DNA of 64,000 nt from positions 558,001-622,000 of the forward strand of contig NZ_PZZL01000002.1 in the NCBI RefSeq assembly GCF_003046185.1. Reading direction: 5' to 3'. The DNA is from Phreatobacter oligotrophus (GTDB taxonomy: Bacteria > Pseudomonadota > Alphaproteobacteria > Rhizobiales > Phreatobacteraceae). Under the pieces are notes generated by a model. The model was not told the DNA's origin, did no database searches, and saw only the letters and a list, made by a program, of their open reading frames with translations. The stretch's first letter is position 1, and every line of letters starts with the position of its first letter. The position numbers were made by a program, and so were the translations under genes. Below are positions 1-8,488 of this stretch, piece after piece.

Positions 1-1
1 C

Positions 2-703
2 ATCACCAACGCCCCGCGCCAGGCGCCGGTTGTGGTCGGCCAGCTCGACCGGCTGGGCGTGCCGCGGGCGGCCTATGACGCCATCGTCACGTCAGGCGAC
101 GTATCGCGCACCTACATGCGTACGCGCCCGGGCGAGCCGGTCCACCATGTGGGCCCGCAGCGCGATCTCGTGGTCTTCGAGGGCATCGACACCCGCCTCG
201 TCCCCATCGAGGAGGCGGCCTATGTGGTCTGCACCGGCCTCGTTGACGATCGCACGGAGACGCCGGACGACTACCAGGAGCGGCTCGAGCGCATGAAGGC
301 GCGCGACCTGTTCTTCCTGTGCGGCAATCCCGACAAGGTGGTGGAGGTCGGCCACGACCTCATCTTCTGCGCCGGCGCCATCGGCGACCGCTACCAGTCC
401 ATGGGCGGTGACGTGCTCTATGCCGGTAAGCCCTACGAACCGGCCTACGAGGCCTGCTGGGATTATGCCGAGCGCATCCTCGGCAAGCGGCCGGATCCCT
501 CGCGGGTCCTGTGCATCGGCGATGCCATGCGCACCGACGTCGCCGGGGCCGTGCGCATGGGCTACGACTGCCTGTTCCTGGCAGAGGGCATCCACGCGGA
601 AGTGCTGTTGGGATCAGATGGCCTGAAGCGCGACGGCCTCGCCGCACTCATCGGCGAGACCGGCCAGCATCCGCGGCACGTGATGCGCAAACTGGTCTGG
701 TGA
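2..703 (+). CDS. HAD-superfamily class IIA hydrolase, 5' truncated by window edge
   Basis: The frame is open from base 2, and reads ITNAPR at the very edge, which resembles the second HAD motif (Ser/Thr-Asn-ala-pro-arg). The gene therefore begins before the window. Downstream are GKPYEPAY (the lysine motif) and GDAMRTDVAGA (the GDxxxTD acid motif IV), which place it in HAD class IIA, the p-nitrophenyl phosphatase/NagD-like group annotated as TIGR01459 hydrolases. These are cytosolic phosphatases of small phosphorylated metabolites; the substrate cannot be read from the sequence. It converges on cheZ and ends at a shared hairpin. Family confidence is high and the physiological role is unknown. 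Confidence 0.85.
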   Translation: MTNAPRQAPVVVGQLDRLGVPRAAYDAIVTSGDVSRTYMRTRPGEPVHHVGPQRDLVVFEGIDTRLVPIEEAAYVVCTGLVDDRTETPDDYQERLERMKARDLFFLCGNPDKVVEVGHDLIFCAGAIGDRYQSMGGDVLYAGKPYEPAYEACWDYAERILGKRPDPSRVLCIGDAMRTDVAGAVRMGYDCLFLAEGIHAEVLLGSDGLKRDGLAALIGETGQHPRHVMRKLVW

Positions 704-710
704 GCGAAAG

Positions 711-731
711 GCCCGGCTCAGCGCGCCGGGC
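711..731. terminator. Convergent stem-loop terminator
   Basis: A perfect 7-bp stem (GCCCGGC / GCCGGGC) with a 7-nt loop lies between the stop codons of the HAD gene and cheZ. Read on the minus strand it is followed by CTTTC, a short U-rich tail, so it probably serves cheZ and possibly both genes. Confidence 0.55.
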
Positions 732-737
732 GGAACG

Positions 738-1415
738 TCACTTCGCGAGAGCCTCGCCCTTGGCCTTCTTCTCGGGCTTGGCGAACAGCGCATCGACGTC
801 GTTCTGATCGACACCCTCACCGTCGAGCTGCGGCCCGTGGAGGATGTTCTTGATCTTGCGCTCCTCGCGGCGGCGCTCGTCCTCGGAGAGGTAGCCGTCG
901 GCATCGGCCGCGTTGATCGCGTCGGCGAAGCGGGTGACGCGCATCTCGATATGCTTGAGCGTATCGATGACCTTGGCGACGCGCTGGCCGGTGATGTCCT
1001 GGAAGGAGCAGGCCTCGAAGATGAGCATCATACGCTCGTCGACCATGGCCTTGTAGGCGACGGGATCGGAAGCGTCCGCCGCCATGAGCTCCTCGGCGGC
1101 GCCCATGATGGTGTCGGTGGCCTTCTCGGTCGCCTTGACGATGGCGTCGAGCTCCATGCCGGCGGCCGGGATGCGGCTGTGCTTGAGATCGTTCGGCTGC
1201 AGGCGGCCGACCTCGACCTTCATGTTGGTGATGAAGGAGGCGATGTCCGAGAGCTCGCGGTACACCGACATGTCGATCGAGCGGAAGAAGCTCGACAGCG
1301 ACTCGACGGTCACTTCGGCGAGGGCGACCACGTCGCCCAGCGACACGTCGCCGTTCCCCTTCGTCCGGATGAACTGGACGATGCGATCGAGGTGATCGGT
1401 GGAAACTTTCTTCAT
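738..1415 (-). CDS. cheZ: Protein phosphatase CheZ
   Basis: CheZ dephosphorylates CheY-P and resets the flagellar motor signal. The 225-residue product is mostly helical and carries the CheZ active-site signature SFQDITGQ. The catalytic Asp is at about residue 140 and the catalytic Gln at about 144, close to the positions known in the E. coli enzyme (143 and 147). I chose the ATG at 1415 (MKKVSTDHLD) over an upstream in-frame start at 1481, because the extra 22 residues are Arg/Ser/Ala-rich and look untranslated, and AGGA lies a suitable distance upstream of the ATG. cheY lies directly upstream on the same strand, about 100 bp away, so the two are likely cotranscribed. No CheA, CheW or receptor genes are nearby. 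Confidence 0.9.
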   Translation of the reverse strand: MKKVSTDHLDRIVQFIRTKGNGDVSLGDVVALAEVTVESLSSFFRSIDMSVYRELSDIASFITNMKVEVGRLQPNDLKHSRIPAAGMELDAIVKATEKATDTIMGAAEELMAADASDPVAYKAMVDERMMLIFEACSFQDITGQRVAKVIDTLKHIEMRVTRFADAINAADADGYLSEDERRREERKIKNILHGPQLDGEGVDQNDVDALFAKPEKKAKGEALAK

Positions 1416-1519
1416 GATCGCCTGTCCTCGCGGTGGTCGGCTCGTTGCGGCGTCACGCCGGCTGGGTGCCGACTGCCGCAAGGGCAGTCGACGGGGCGTA
1501 GGCCGGCGATAGGCCGTTC

Positions 1520-1903
1520 TCAGTCGGCGAAGACCGCGTCGATCTTGGCCTTCAGCGTCTGGGCGTTGAAAGGCTTCACGATGTAGTTGTTCACGCCGGC
1601 CTTCTTCGCCGCGATGACGTTCTCCGTCTTCGACTCGGCGGTGACCATGATGAAGGGCGTGCGGGACAGGGAACCGTCGGCGCGAACCTCCTTCAGGAGC
1701 TCGTAGCCGGTCATCGGCTCCATGTTCCAGTCTGAGATCACGAGGCCGTACTTCTTCTCCTTCATCTTGGCGAGCGCGGCCGAACCGTCCGACGCATCGT
1801 CGATGTCGTCGAAGCCAAGCTGGTTCAGGAGGTTACGGATGATGCGGATCATCGTGTTGTAATCATCGACCACGAGGATCGGCATCGAGAGGTCAACAGC
1901 CAT
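1520..1903 (-). CDS. cheY: Chemotaxis response regulator CheY (single receiver domain)
   Basis: This is a stand-alone receiver of 127 residues. The acid pair is at Asp13/Asp14, the phosphoacceptor is Asp58 (VISDWNM), the switch Thr is at 88 (IMVTAES) and the conserved Lys at 110 (IVKPF). All canonical residues are present, so it should be phosphorylatable. CheY-P normally binds the flagellar switch FliM. The ATG at 1903 is preferred to a GTG one codon upstream, because GGAG lies at a suitable distance. The cheZ gene immediately downstream supports a motor-binding CheY. About 235 bp of free sequence upstream probably holds its promoter. Confidence 0.92.
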   Translation of the reverse strand: MAVDLSMPILVVDDYNTMIRIIRNLLNQLGFDDIDDASDGSAALAKMKEKKYGLVISDWNMEPMTGYELLKEVRADGSLSRTPFIMVTAESKTENVIAAKKAGVNNYIVKPFNAQTLKAKIDAVFAD

Positions 1904-2139
1904 CACACTGCTCCAAACGCCGGCGCTGCTTCAGCGCACCGCTGGGAAGGTTTCATTGAACCGCACGCTAGGCGGCGTTCGGTACGAAAATGCCTTTCAG
2001 CCTTGAAGAAGCGGTTAACGTGGCGTCTGGCCGACCCCGAAAATACGGCCATATTGCCGCGGATCGGGTCCGATCATCCGCAGGGTTACAAATTGGTTTG
2101 TGCCGCGCGGAGGTCTAGAAGGTCCCGAGGAGGCCTTCC

Positions 2140-2517
2140 ATGACCTATTACCAGGAGCAGTCGCCGGTCTCGACCGGACTGAAAGGGCGCTGCCCGCGCT
2201 GCGGGGAGGGCCATCTGTTCGACGGGTTCCTGTCGGTGAAGCCGAAATGCAGCGCCTGCGGCCTCGATTTCGCCTTCGCCGACAGCGGCGATGGCCCGGC
2301 CGTCTTCGTCATCCTGCTCGCCGGCTTCCTCATTTGCGGCGCGGCCCTGGTGGTGGAGGTGAAGTACACGCCGCCCTTCTGGGTCCATGCGCTGATCTTC
2401 GGGCCGATGGTGCTGATCGTCTGCCTCGGCCTCCTGCGGCCGATGAAGGGGCTGATGATCGCCCTCCAGTATCGCAACAATGCGCGCGAGGGCCGGCTCG
2501 ACAGCAGGGATGCCTGA
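2140..2517 (+). CDS. DUF983 family membrane protein (cytochrome oxidase cluster)
   Basis: The protein has 125 residues. Two Cys-x-x-Cys pairs near the N-terminus (Cys18/Cys21 and Cys37/Cys40) could form a zinc ribbon, and two hydrophobic segments follow at about 50-70 and 80-100. This layout is typical of DUF983, a family of unknown biochemical function that in alphaproteobacteria usually sits between coxC and SURF1. Here it precedes SURF1 by 15 bp on the plus strand, so the pair forms an operon, but both are separated from and opposite to coxC. GAGG lies upstream of the ATG. Confidence 0.85.
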   Translation: MTYYQEQSPVSTGLKGRCPRCGEGHLFDGFLSVKPKCSACGLDFAFADSGDGPAVFVILLAGFLICGAALVVEVKYTPPFWVHALIFGPMVLIVCLGLLRPMKGLMIALQYRNNAREGRLDSRDA

Positions 2518-2532
2518 CCCTATCTGACCGGC

Positions 2533-3324
2533 ATGACAGCATCCGATCTGCCCGCATCCGACCGCCCGCGCGCCGCACGGCTGAAGAGCCTCGTGGTGCC
2601 GGGGCTCGCCGCGCTCGCGGCACTGGCGATCCTGCTGACGCTCGGAACCTGGCAGCTGAACCGCCTTGCCTGGAAGACCGGGCTCATCGCGCAGGTGGAG
2701 GAGCGCAGCCGCGCAGCGCCCGTGCCCCTGCCTCCACGTGCCACCTGGGCGGCCATGAGCGCCGAGCGCGACGAATATCGGCGCGTTTCAGTGTCAGGCC
2801 GCTTTCGCCACGAGGCGGAGGCCTATCTCTTCCATGTCGCCGGTGACAGCCGCCAGGCGGATCGCAACCGGCCATCCGGACAGGGCTATTTCGTGCTGAC
2901 GCCCCTGGTCCTCGCCGACGGGTCCAGCGTCATCGTCAACCGCGGCTTCGTGCCGACGGATCGCCGCGATCCCGCCTCCCGCCGCGAGGGACTTGCCGAG
3001 GGGCCGGTGACCGTCACCGGCCTCGTGCGCTTCCCCGAGGCGCGCGGCACCTTCGCGGCCGTGGACGACACGGCGCGGCGGATCTTCTACACCCGCGATC
3101 TGGCCGCCATCGCCCGCGCGCAGGGGCTTGAGGCCACGGCCACCGCTCCCTTCTCCGTCGATGCCGACGCCACGCCGGTCGCCGGGGGCTGGCCGGTCGG
3201 CGGCGAGACGCGGCTGAGCTTCACCAACCGCCATCTCGAATATGCGGTGACGTGGTACGGGCTCGCCCTGACGCTGGTCGGCGTCTTCGGCGTCTTCGCC
3301 CGCCAGCGGCTCAAGGGGCGCTGA
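2533..3324 (+). CDS. SURF1-family cytochrome oxidase biogenesis protein
   Basis: SURF1 proteins assist heme a insertion into subunit I of aa3 oxidases at the inner membrane. The 263-residue product has the family's two terminal transmembrane helices (about 24-44 and 242-258) around a periplasmic domain. It shows the family landmarks LGTWQLNRL after the first helix, VNRGFVP in the middle and NRHLEYAVTWYGLA before the second helix. It follows the DUF983 gene by 15 bp. It acts on the oxidase encoded at 6952-12307 but lies on the opposite strand, which suggests a local rearrangement. Confidence 0.93.
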   Translation: MTASDLPASDRPRAARLKSLVVPGLAALAALAILLTLGTWQLNRLAWKTGLIAQVEERSRAAPVPLPPRATWAAMSAERDEYRRVSVSGRFRHEAEAYLFHVAGDSRQADRNRPSGQGYFVLTPLVLADGSSVIVNRGFVPTDRRDPASRREGLAEGPVTVTGLVRFPEARGTFAAVDDTARRIFYTRDLAAIARAQGLEATATAPFSVDADATPVAGGWPVGGETRLSFTNRHLEYAVTWYGLALTLVGVFGVFARQRLKGR

Positions 3325-3421
3325 CTTTACGCCGCCTTTGCGGTTCCCGGCCTGATCGATATGGCGCCTTGGCGGCCGGCGCGGCGATGGTCCCGGCGGT
3401 CCCCACAAGGAGGGCGCCGCC

Positions 3422-3607
3422 ATGATCCCCATCGCACGTCACCGCATCGTTCTCAGGGCCATGAGGCCCGTCATCCGCTCCCGCAATCAGCCGGCGCCGA
3501 TCAGCGCCTGGCGTGAGGTCGGCCACCGCCTGCTCGTCGCCACCGGCCTCGCGCTGCTCGTCGTCACGGTCCTAGCGGCGCGCGTCGCCTTGACCTGGCA
3601 GGGCTGA
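3422..3607 (+). CDS. Small single-span membrane protein, unknown
   Basis: This 61-residue protein has a basic N-terminal half (many Arg) and one hydrophobic helix at about 37-55. A near-perfect AGGAGG ribosome-binding site lies 9 bp upstream of the ATG, which is strong evidence of translation. It is the first gene of a compact trio (3422-4091) with 5-bp and overlapping junctions. I do not recognise the family. The topology predicted from charge is N-in with a very short periplasmic tail. Confidence 0.6.
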   Translation: MIPIARHRIVLRAMRPVIRSRNQPAPISAWREVGHRLLVATGLALLVVTVLAARVALTWQG

Positions 3608-3612
3608 CCGCC

Positions 3613-3831
3613 ATGCCCCATCGCCTCAGCCCCGGCGCCAAGATCTTCATCGTCTGTCCGTCCGAGGATGGTCTGTGGATCGCGCGGGAAACCCACGGCC
3701 TTGCGGAAGGCCTCTTCCTGCAGCGCCGCGATGCCGTCCGCTTCGCCATGAGCGAGGGCGGGACGGAAAACATGGTCTGCCTCAGCGACACTGCGGCCTG
3801 CCCGTCCTGGCGCGGCCGCGGCCAGCGATGA
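3613..3831 (+). CDS. Small hypothetical protein
   Basis: The product has 72 residues and no membrane segment. The central part (IFIVCPSEDGLWIARETHG, then a segment with paired Arg before Ala-Val-Arg-Phe-Ala) alternates hydrophobic and polar residues, consistent with a small alpha/beta fold of the kind seen in DUF2188-like proteins. That resemblance is weak. It starts 5 bp after the preceding small gene, and its stop codon overlaps the start of the next gene in an ATGA junction, so translational coupling is likely. Confidence 0.5.
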   Translation: MPHRLSPGAKIFIVCPSEDGLWIARETHGLAEGLFLQRRDAVRFAMSEGGTENMVCLSDTAACPSWRGRGQR

Positions 3832-4091
3832 CGGGCAGCCGGCCCGATCACAAGCCACCGGCCTCCACCGCATCGGCCCGCTGCCATACGGCCAAACGCC
3901 AGACCGCCGAGCTTGCCGCGTTGTTCCAGGCCTATGTCGAGGCGCTGCATCCGCTCGTCTCGGACATGGTGCGGGCAGGCCTGTCCCCTGATGAGACCGC
4001 GGCGGCGCTGAACCGCCGCGGCATCCCGTGCTGGGGCCGTGACCGCTGGACGCCGTCCCTGGTGAGGACCGTGCTGCGGCAGCGCCCCTGA
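3828..4091 (+). CDS. Short protein with a serine-recombinase C-terminal-like motif
   Basis: Translation from the ATG that overlaps the previous stop gives 87 residues. The C-terminal half contains LSPDETAAALNRRGIP, a Gly-Arg-x-x-Trp turn and a final VRTVLRQR. This is the order found in the DNA-binding Recombinase domain of large serine recombinases (helix, LNxxGI, G-x-W, VxxIL). There is no resolvase catalytic domain and no room for one. It may therefore be a domesticated DNA-binding remnant rather than a functional integrase. It is the last gene of a three-gene unit and is followed convergently by an M16 peptidase gene. Confidence 0.55.
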   Translation: MTGSRPDHKPPASTASARCHTAKRQTAELAALFQAYVEALHPLVSDMVRAGLSPDETAAALNRRGIPCWGRDRWTPSLVRTVLRQRP

Positions 4092-4104
4092 TGCGAGCCG
4101 CGGC

Positions 4105-5454
4105 TCACATCCCCTCGGGCTTGCCGACCACCACCACCAGCATCCGCGGATCGGCGAACAGGCGCCTCGCCACCCTCTTCACATCGTCGAGGCTCACCGC
4201 CTCGATCAGCGCATTGCGCTGGTCGAGATAGTCGATGCCGAGCCCGTCGAGCTGGATACGGATGAGGTTCGAGGCGATCTGGATGGACGTCTCGAAGCGC
4301 AGGGCCCAGGAGCCGATGAGGTAGCGCTTGGCCTGTTCCAGCTCGATGGCCGTCGGACCGTCCGCCCCCATGCGCTTCAGCTCGGCGGTGATGACGGCGA
4401 GGCTCTCGGCCGCGCGGTCGTTGCGCGTCGAGGTCCCGCCGGTGACCATCCCGGCCGCGTCCAGGGCGGCGATGCCGGAGGAAACGGAATAGGCGAGGCC
4501 CCGCTTCTCGCGGACCTCCTGATAGAGCCGCGAGGAGAAGCCGCCGCCGCCGAGGATATGGTTCAGCACGAAGGCCGGGATGAAGTCCGGGTCCTCGCGG
4601 GTGACGCCGGGCAGGCCGAAGGAGATGGTCGCCTGCGGCACGTCGAGCGGCACGACCCGACGCTCGCCGAGGCCCGCCATGGTGACGGCCGGGACCGGCG
4701 CGAGTCGCGCCTTCGCCGGCAGGGCGCCGAAGATCTCGTCGAGCAGCGGCCCGAGCTCTTCCGCCGTGATGTCGCCGACGACCGCGACCTTCAGGTGCTC
4801 GCGGGCCAGCAGCCGGGCATGGACATCGCGCAGGTCCTCGACCGTGATGGCCTCGACGCTCTCGACCGTGCCGGCGGAGCGGCGGCCATAGGGATGGCCG
4901 GGAAAGGCAGTGGACCAGAACATGTCGCTGGCGATCGTGCCGGGCGTCGTCGAGCCGCGGCGGATGGAGGCGAGCACGGCTTGGCGGATGCGCTCCAGCG
5001 GGGCGGCGTCAAAGCGCGGCGCGGTGAGGGCCATCCGGAGGAGGTTCGCGGCCTCGGCGCGATTGTCGGTCAGCGTCCGCATCGAGCCGGAGAAGGTGTC
5101 GCGGCTCGCCGCGAAGCTGATCTCGATGGCGCGGTCCTGGAGCCGGGCGCTGAAGGTCTCGGAATCGAGGTCGCCGGCGCCCTCGTCCATCATGGCGGCG
5201 ACCATGTTGGCGGTGCCCTCGCGGCCGGCGGGGTCCTGGGACGTGCCGCCCTTCATCGCAAAGGACAGCGCGAGCACGGGAAGATGCGTCTGGCGGACGA
5301 GCCAGGCCTCAATGCCGCTGGGCGAGGTCACCCGCTGGACGCGGCTGCCCTGGTCACCTCCTCCCTGCGGCTGGGCCTGGGCGGAGGGTGTGGGCGAGAG
5401 CGAGGCGAGCATGGCAAGGGTTCCGGCGGCGAGCCAGGCGAGGGCGGGCCGCAT
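4105..5454 (-). CDS. M16 family zinc peptidase paralogue lacking the zinc site
   Basis: This 449-residue secreted protein has an N-terminal signal peptide ending near SAQAQ. It has the two-domain M16 (pitrilysin/processing-peptidase) fold, with family landmarks such as GHPYGR and EVREKRGLAYSVSSG. The HxxEH zinc motif is missing: the equivalent stretch reads TANMVAAMMDEG. It is therefore presumably the non-catalytic partner of the active subunit encoded upstream. Its start codon overlaps the stop of that gene by one base (TGATG), so the two are translationally coupled and probably form a heterodimer in the periplasm. Confidence 0.88.
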   Translation of the reverse strand: MRPALAWLAAGTLAMLASLSPTPSAQAQPQGGGDQGSRVQRVTSPSGIEAWLVRQTHLPVLALSFAMKGGTSQDPAGREGTANMVAAMMDEGAGDLDSETFSARLQDRAIEISFAASRDTFSGSMRTLTDNRAEAANLLRMALTAPRFDAAPLERIRQAVLASIRRGSTTPGTIASDMFWSTAFPGHPYGRRSAGTVESVEAITVEDLRDVHARLLAREHLKVAVVGDITAEELGPLLDEIFGALPAKARLAPVPAVTMAGLGERRVVPLDVPQATISFGLPGVTREDPDFIPAFVLNHILGGGGFSSRLYQEVREKRGLAYSVSSGIAALDAAGMVTGGTSTRNDRAAESLAVITAELKRMGADGPTAIELEQAKRYLIGSWALRFETSIQIASNLIRIQLDGLGIDYLDQRNALIEAVSLDDVKRVARRLFADPRMLVVVVGKPEGM

Positions 5455-6815
5455 CAGCTGCGCTCCGCCCGGATGAGTTCGGCACTGACGGCGCGGCTGA
5501 AATCGAAGGCGCGCGGCGCGAGGTCATTGACCTGCCGGCGATCGACGGCGCGCACCCGCTCGACCCATTGCTGGAGGTCGGCGAGCGTCCCGCCGCAGGA
5601 CAGGGCCGCGCCATACATGCGCGCCATGGAGGCCTGGCTGTCCTGGGAATAGATGGTGTCGGCGATGAGGCGGGTGCGGGCGCGCTCCAGCTCCTCGTCG
5701 GTGACGCCCTCGGCGGCGATGCGGGCGGCCACCTCGAGCAGCCCGGTCTCCAGCGCATCGAGCGCCACGCCGGGACGCGGCGAGGCATGGATGCCGAAGC
5801 GGCCGTCCCCCAGCGCCGTGCCGGCATACCAGCAGCCGGCGCTGACCGCGAGGCCGCGGTCGCTGACGAGGGTCTTGTAGAGCCGCCCGTTGGGCGAGGC
5901 GCCGACCACCTGCGACAGCAGTTCGAAGGCCTCGGCCTCCCCGGGCTTGGCCGTCGTGTAGGACGGGACCACCTGGCTGAGGCTGAGGCTCGGCTGGCGC
6001 ACCCGGGGATCGGCGAGGCGCACGGTTTCGCGGGCGTCGCGGATGGCGGCCGGCGGGCGGCTGCGCGGGCGGATGGCGGGGTTGGCGTCGGCCTTGCCGT
6101 AGGTTTCCTCGGCGAGGCGGAAGACGGTCTCCGGAGTCACGTCGCCGGCGATGACGAGGATGGCGTTGTTCGGCGCGTAATGGCGCCGGTAGAACGCCAT
6201 GGCGTCGTCGAGGTTGAGCTTCCGGATCTCCGACTCGAAGCCGATGATCGGGATGCCGTAGGGATGGTCCTCGCCCCAGAGGCGGGCCTGCATCCGCTCG
6301 CCGAGACGCGCGCCGGGATCGTTGTCGATGCGCTGGCGCCGCTCCTCCAGCACCACGTCGCGCTCGGGCAGGACGACGGCATCGGTGAGGACGAGGCCGG
6401 TCATGCGGTCGGCCTCGAAGTCCATCATGGCCGGCAGCTGGTTCGCGACGACGCGCTGGAAATAGCCGGTGTAGTCATAGGAGGTGAAGGCGTTTTCCTG
6501 GCCGCCGGCTGCCGTCACGGCGCGCGAGAAGACCGGCGCGGGATTGCGCTGCGTGCCCTTGAACATCAGGTGCTCGAGGAAATGGGCGAGACCCGACTTG
6601 CCCTTTTCCTCGTCAGCCGAGCCGACCCGGTACCACAGCATGTGGGTGACCACGGGGACCCGATGGTCGGGAATGGCGATGGCCTCCAGTCCATTGGCGA
6701 GGACATGGCGATAGGCGCGTTCCACGGGGATGCGCGCAAAGGCCGCCGACGGCAGGACGGCAGGCGCTGCGAGCGCGGTGAGGCCGAGTGTGAACATGCG
6801 GCGCGTCAGCTCCAT
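5454..6815 (-). CDS. M16 family zinc peptidase, catalytic subunit
   Basis: The product has 453 residues. The N-terminus (TRRMFTLGL, then a hydrophobic stretch ending AFA) looks like a signal peptide, possibly Tat-type. The inverted zinc motif His-Phe-Leu-Glu-His is in HFLEHLMFKGT, and the downstream second metal-ligand Glu region is present (VVLEERRQRIDND). The paired active/inactive arrangement matches the bacterial relatives of mitochondrial processing peptidase. Its gene precedes the inactive paralogue with a one-base overlap. In many alphaproteobacteria an M16 pair lies near the cox cluster, as here. Confidence 0.92.
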   Translation of the reverse strand: MELTRRMFTLGLTALAAPAVLPSAAFARIPVERAYRHVLANGLEAIAIPDHRVPVVTHMLWYRVGSADEEKGKSGLAHFLEHLMFKGTQRNPAPVFSRAVTAAGGQENAFTSYDYTGYFQRVVANQLPAMMDFEADRMTGLVLTDAVVLPERDVVLEERRQRIDNDPGARLGERMQARLWGEDHPYGIPIIGFESEIRKLNLDDAMAFYRRHYAPNNAILVIAGDVTPETVFRLAEETYGKADANPAIRPRSRPPAAIRDARETVRLADPRVRQPSLSLSQVVPSYTTAKPGEAEAFELLSQVVGASPNGRLYKTLVSDRGLAVSAGCWYAGTALGDGRFGIHASPRPGVALDALETGLLEVAARIAAEGVTDEELERARTRLIADTIYSQDSQASMARMYGAALSCGGTLADLQQWVERVRAVDRRQVNDLAPRAFDFSRAVSAELIRAERS

Positions 6816-6900
6816 CGGCGGTCCTCGTCGTGGGTCGGCTCAGCATCAAGGCACGGAAGCCAACTCGCCGCCATATGACAAGGACGTGAGCCGACTGCCA

Positions 6901-6928
6901 AACGAAAAGGGCGGCCCGCGGCCGCCCT
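6901..6928 (-). terminator. Rho-independent terminator of the cox operon
   Basis: On the minus strand just after the coxC stop there is a perfect 8-bp GC-rich stem (AGGGCGGC / GCCGCCCT, 5-nt loop) followed by TTTTCGTT. This is a canonical intrinsic terminator and marks the 3' end of the coxBA-ctaB-coxF-ctaG-coxC unit. Confidence 0.85.
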
Positions 6929-6951
6929 CGTCGATCTCATGTGAAGGGGCT

Positions 6952-7830
6952 TCAGTGCCCGACCGCGCCGGCCAGCGCGCGGCCCGACCAGTCATGGCCC
7001 CAGACGTAGATGGCGGCGAACAGGAACAGCCACACCACGTCGACGAAGTGCCAGTACCAGGCCGCCGCCTCGAAGCCGAAGTGCTTCTCGGGGGTCAGGT
7101 GCGTGTCGCGGTAGAGACGCATCACGCAGACCAGCAGGAAGATGGTGCCGACGATGACATGGAAGCCGTGGAAGCCGGTCGCCATGAAGAAGGTGGCGCC
7201 GTAGATGTTGCCCGAGAAGGCGAAATGGGCGTGGGTGTACTCGTAGATCTGCAGGCAGGTGAAGAGGAAGCCCAGGATCACCGTGAACCACAGGTACATC
7301 TTCGCCTGCTCGCGCTCGCCCGTGACGATGTGATGGTGGGCGGCGGTCACGGTGGTGCCCGAGAGCAGCAGCACCATAGTGCCGAGCAGCGGGATCTGCA
7401 GCGGGTTGAAGGTCTCGATGCCCTTCGGCGGCCAGTGGCCGCCAGTGAGCTCGGTGCGCTGGTACTGGATCACCTCGGCGGGGAAGAAGGCCGCATCGAA
7501 ATAGGCCCAGAACCAGGCGACGAAGAACATCACCTCGGAGGCGATGAACATGATCATGCCGTAGCGCAGGTGCAGCGACACGACGCGGGTGTGATGGCCT
7601 TCCTGGCCCTCGCGGATCACGTCCGCCCACCAGCCGTACATGGTGTAGAGCACGCCGATCAGGCCGGCGAAGAACACCACCCAGCCGATCTGCAGGCCGG
7701 CGGGGGCCATATGCTTCATCCACATCACGGCACCGACCGCCATGACGAAGGCCGACATCGAGCCCAGGAAGGGCCAGGGGCTGAGTGGCACCAGGTGGTA
7801 GTCGTGATGCTTGGCGTGGGCCTCGGCCAT
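6952..7830 (-). CDS. coxC: Cytochrome c oxidase subunit III
   Basis: Subunit III of the aa3 oxidase has 292 residues and seven transmembrane helices. Typical sequences include HHDYHLVPLSPWPFLGS at the N-terminus, WADVIREGQEGHHT, the lipid/proton-site region SEVMFFVAWFWAYF, and GFHGFHVIVGTIFLL with WYWHFVDVVWLFLF near the end. The ATG at 7830 was chosen because family members start about 10 residues before HDYHLV and GGAGAC precedes it. The frame stays open upstream but is not coding. It is the last gene of the operon. Confidence 0.97.
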   Translation of the reverse strand: MAEAHAKHHDYHLVPLSPWPFLGSMSAFVMAVGAVMWMKHMAPAGLQIGWVVFFAGLIGVLYTMYGWWADVIREGQEGHHTRVVSLHLRYGMIMFIASEVMFFVAWFWAYFDAAFFPAEVIQYQRTELTGGHWPPKGIETFNPLQIPLLGTMVLLLSGTTVTAAHHHIVTGEREQAKMYLWFTVILGFLFTCLQIYEYTHAHFAFSGNIYGATFFMATGFHGFHVIVGTIFLLVCVMRLYRDTHLTPEKHFGFEAAAWYWHFVDVVWLFLFAAIYVWGHDWSGRALAGAVGH

Positions 7831-7877
7831 GGAAGTCTCCGTCTCCTCTCCGCGCCGCCAGGCGACGCGGCGATTGG

Positions 7878-8480
7878 TCAGTTTGTCCGCTCGGTCGTGG
7901 CCGGGCCGGTCGTCTGGGCGACCGGCTTCGGCTGGGCCTGGCGGTAAAAGGTGTAGCTGAGCGTGATCGTGTTCGCGGTGTTGGCGTTCGGATCGTCGGC
8001 GATGGCCGGATCGACGAAATAGACCACCGTGAACTCGCGCGTCTCGCCGGGGGCGAGCGTCTGCTCGGTGAAGCAGAAGCACTGGAGCTTGTTGAAGTAG
8101 CGGCCGGTCTCGTTGGGGGCGACGTTGTAGGTCGCCATGCCGGTGACGGTCTCGCGGGACGTGTTGGTGACCTTGTAGGTCATCGTGTGGGTTTCACCCG
8201 CCTTGATGCTCTGGCGGGAGGTGTCGACCTGGAAGCGCCAGGGCAGGCCGGCGCCGATGTTCGAATCGAACCGGACATCGATCGGATGGTCGATGACCCG
8301 GTCGGCCGGACGCTCGGCGCGCATCGTCGTGCCACCGAAGCCGGTGACGCGGCAGAACAGGTCGTAGAGCGGCACGGCGGCATAGGCGGCGCCGAACATG
8401 GTGGCGCCGAAGGCGAAGGCGGACAGCGCTACCTTGATGTCGCGCTTCCAGTTCCGGGGGGTGGGAGTGGTGACGCTCAT
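7878..8480 (-). CDS. ctaG: Cytochrome c oxidase assembly protein CtaG (Cox11)
   Basis: CtaG/Cox11 delivers copper to the CuB site of subunit I. The 200-residue protein has one N-terminal transmembrane helix (about 17-37) and a periplasmic immunoglobulin-like domain. The copper-binding Cys-Phe-Cys-Phe motif lies at about residues 134-137, and another conserved Cys at 43 follows the membrane helix (LYDLFCRVTGFGG). The start at 8480 follows the coxF stop by 8 bp. Confidence 0.95.
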   Translation of the reverse strand: MSVTTPTPRNWKRDIKVALSAFAFGATMFGAAYAAVPLYDLFCRVTGFGGTTMRAERPADRVIDHPIDVRFDSNIGAGLPWRFQVDTSRQSIKAGETHTMTYKVTNTSRETVTGMATYNVAPNETGRYFNKLQCFCFTEQTLAPGETREFTVVYFVDPAIADDPNANTANTITLSYTFYRQAQPKPVAQTTGPATTERTN

Positions 8481-8488
8481 GACCAGCC

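Noticed and set aside
3828-4091. A complete integrase or mobile element
   Set aside because: Only the DNA-binding tail motif is present; there is no catalytic domain, no terminal repeats and no target duplication.
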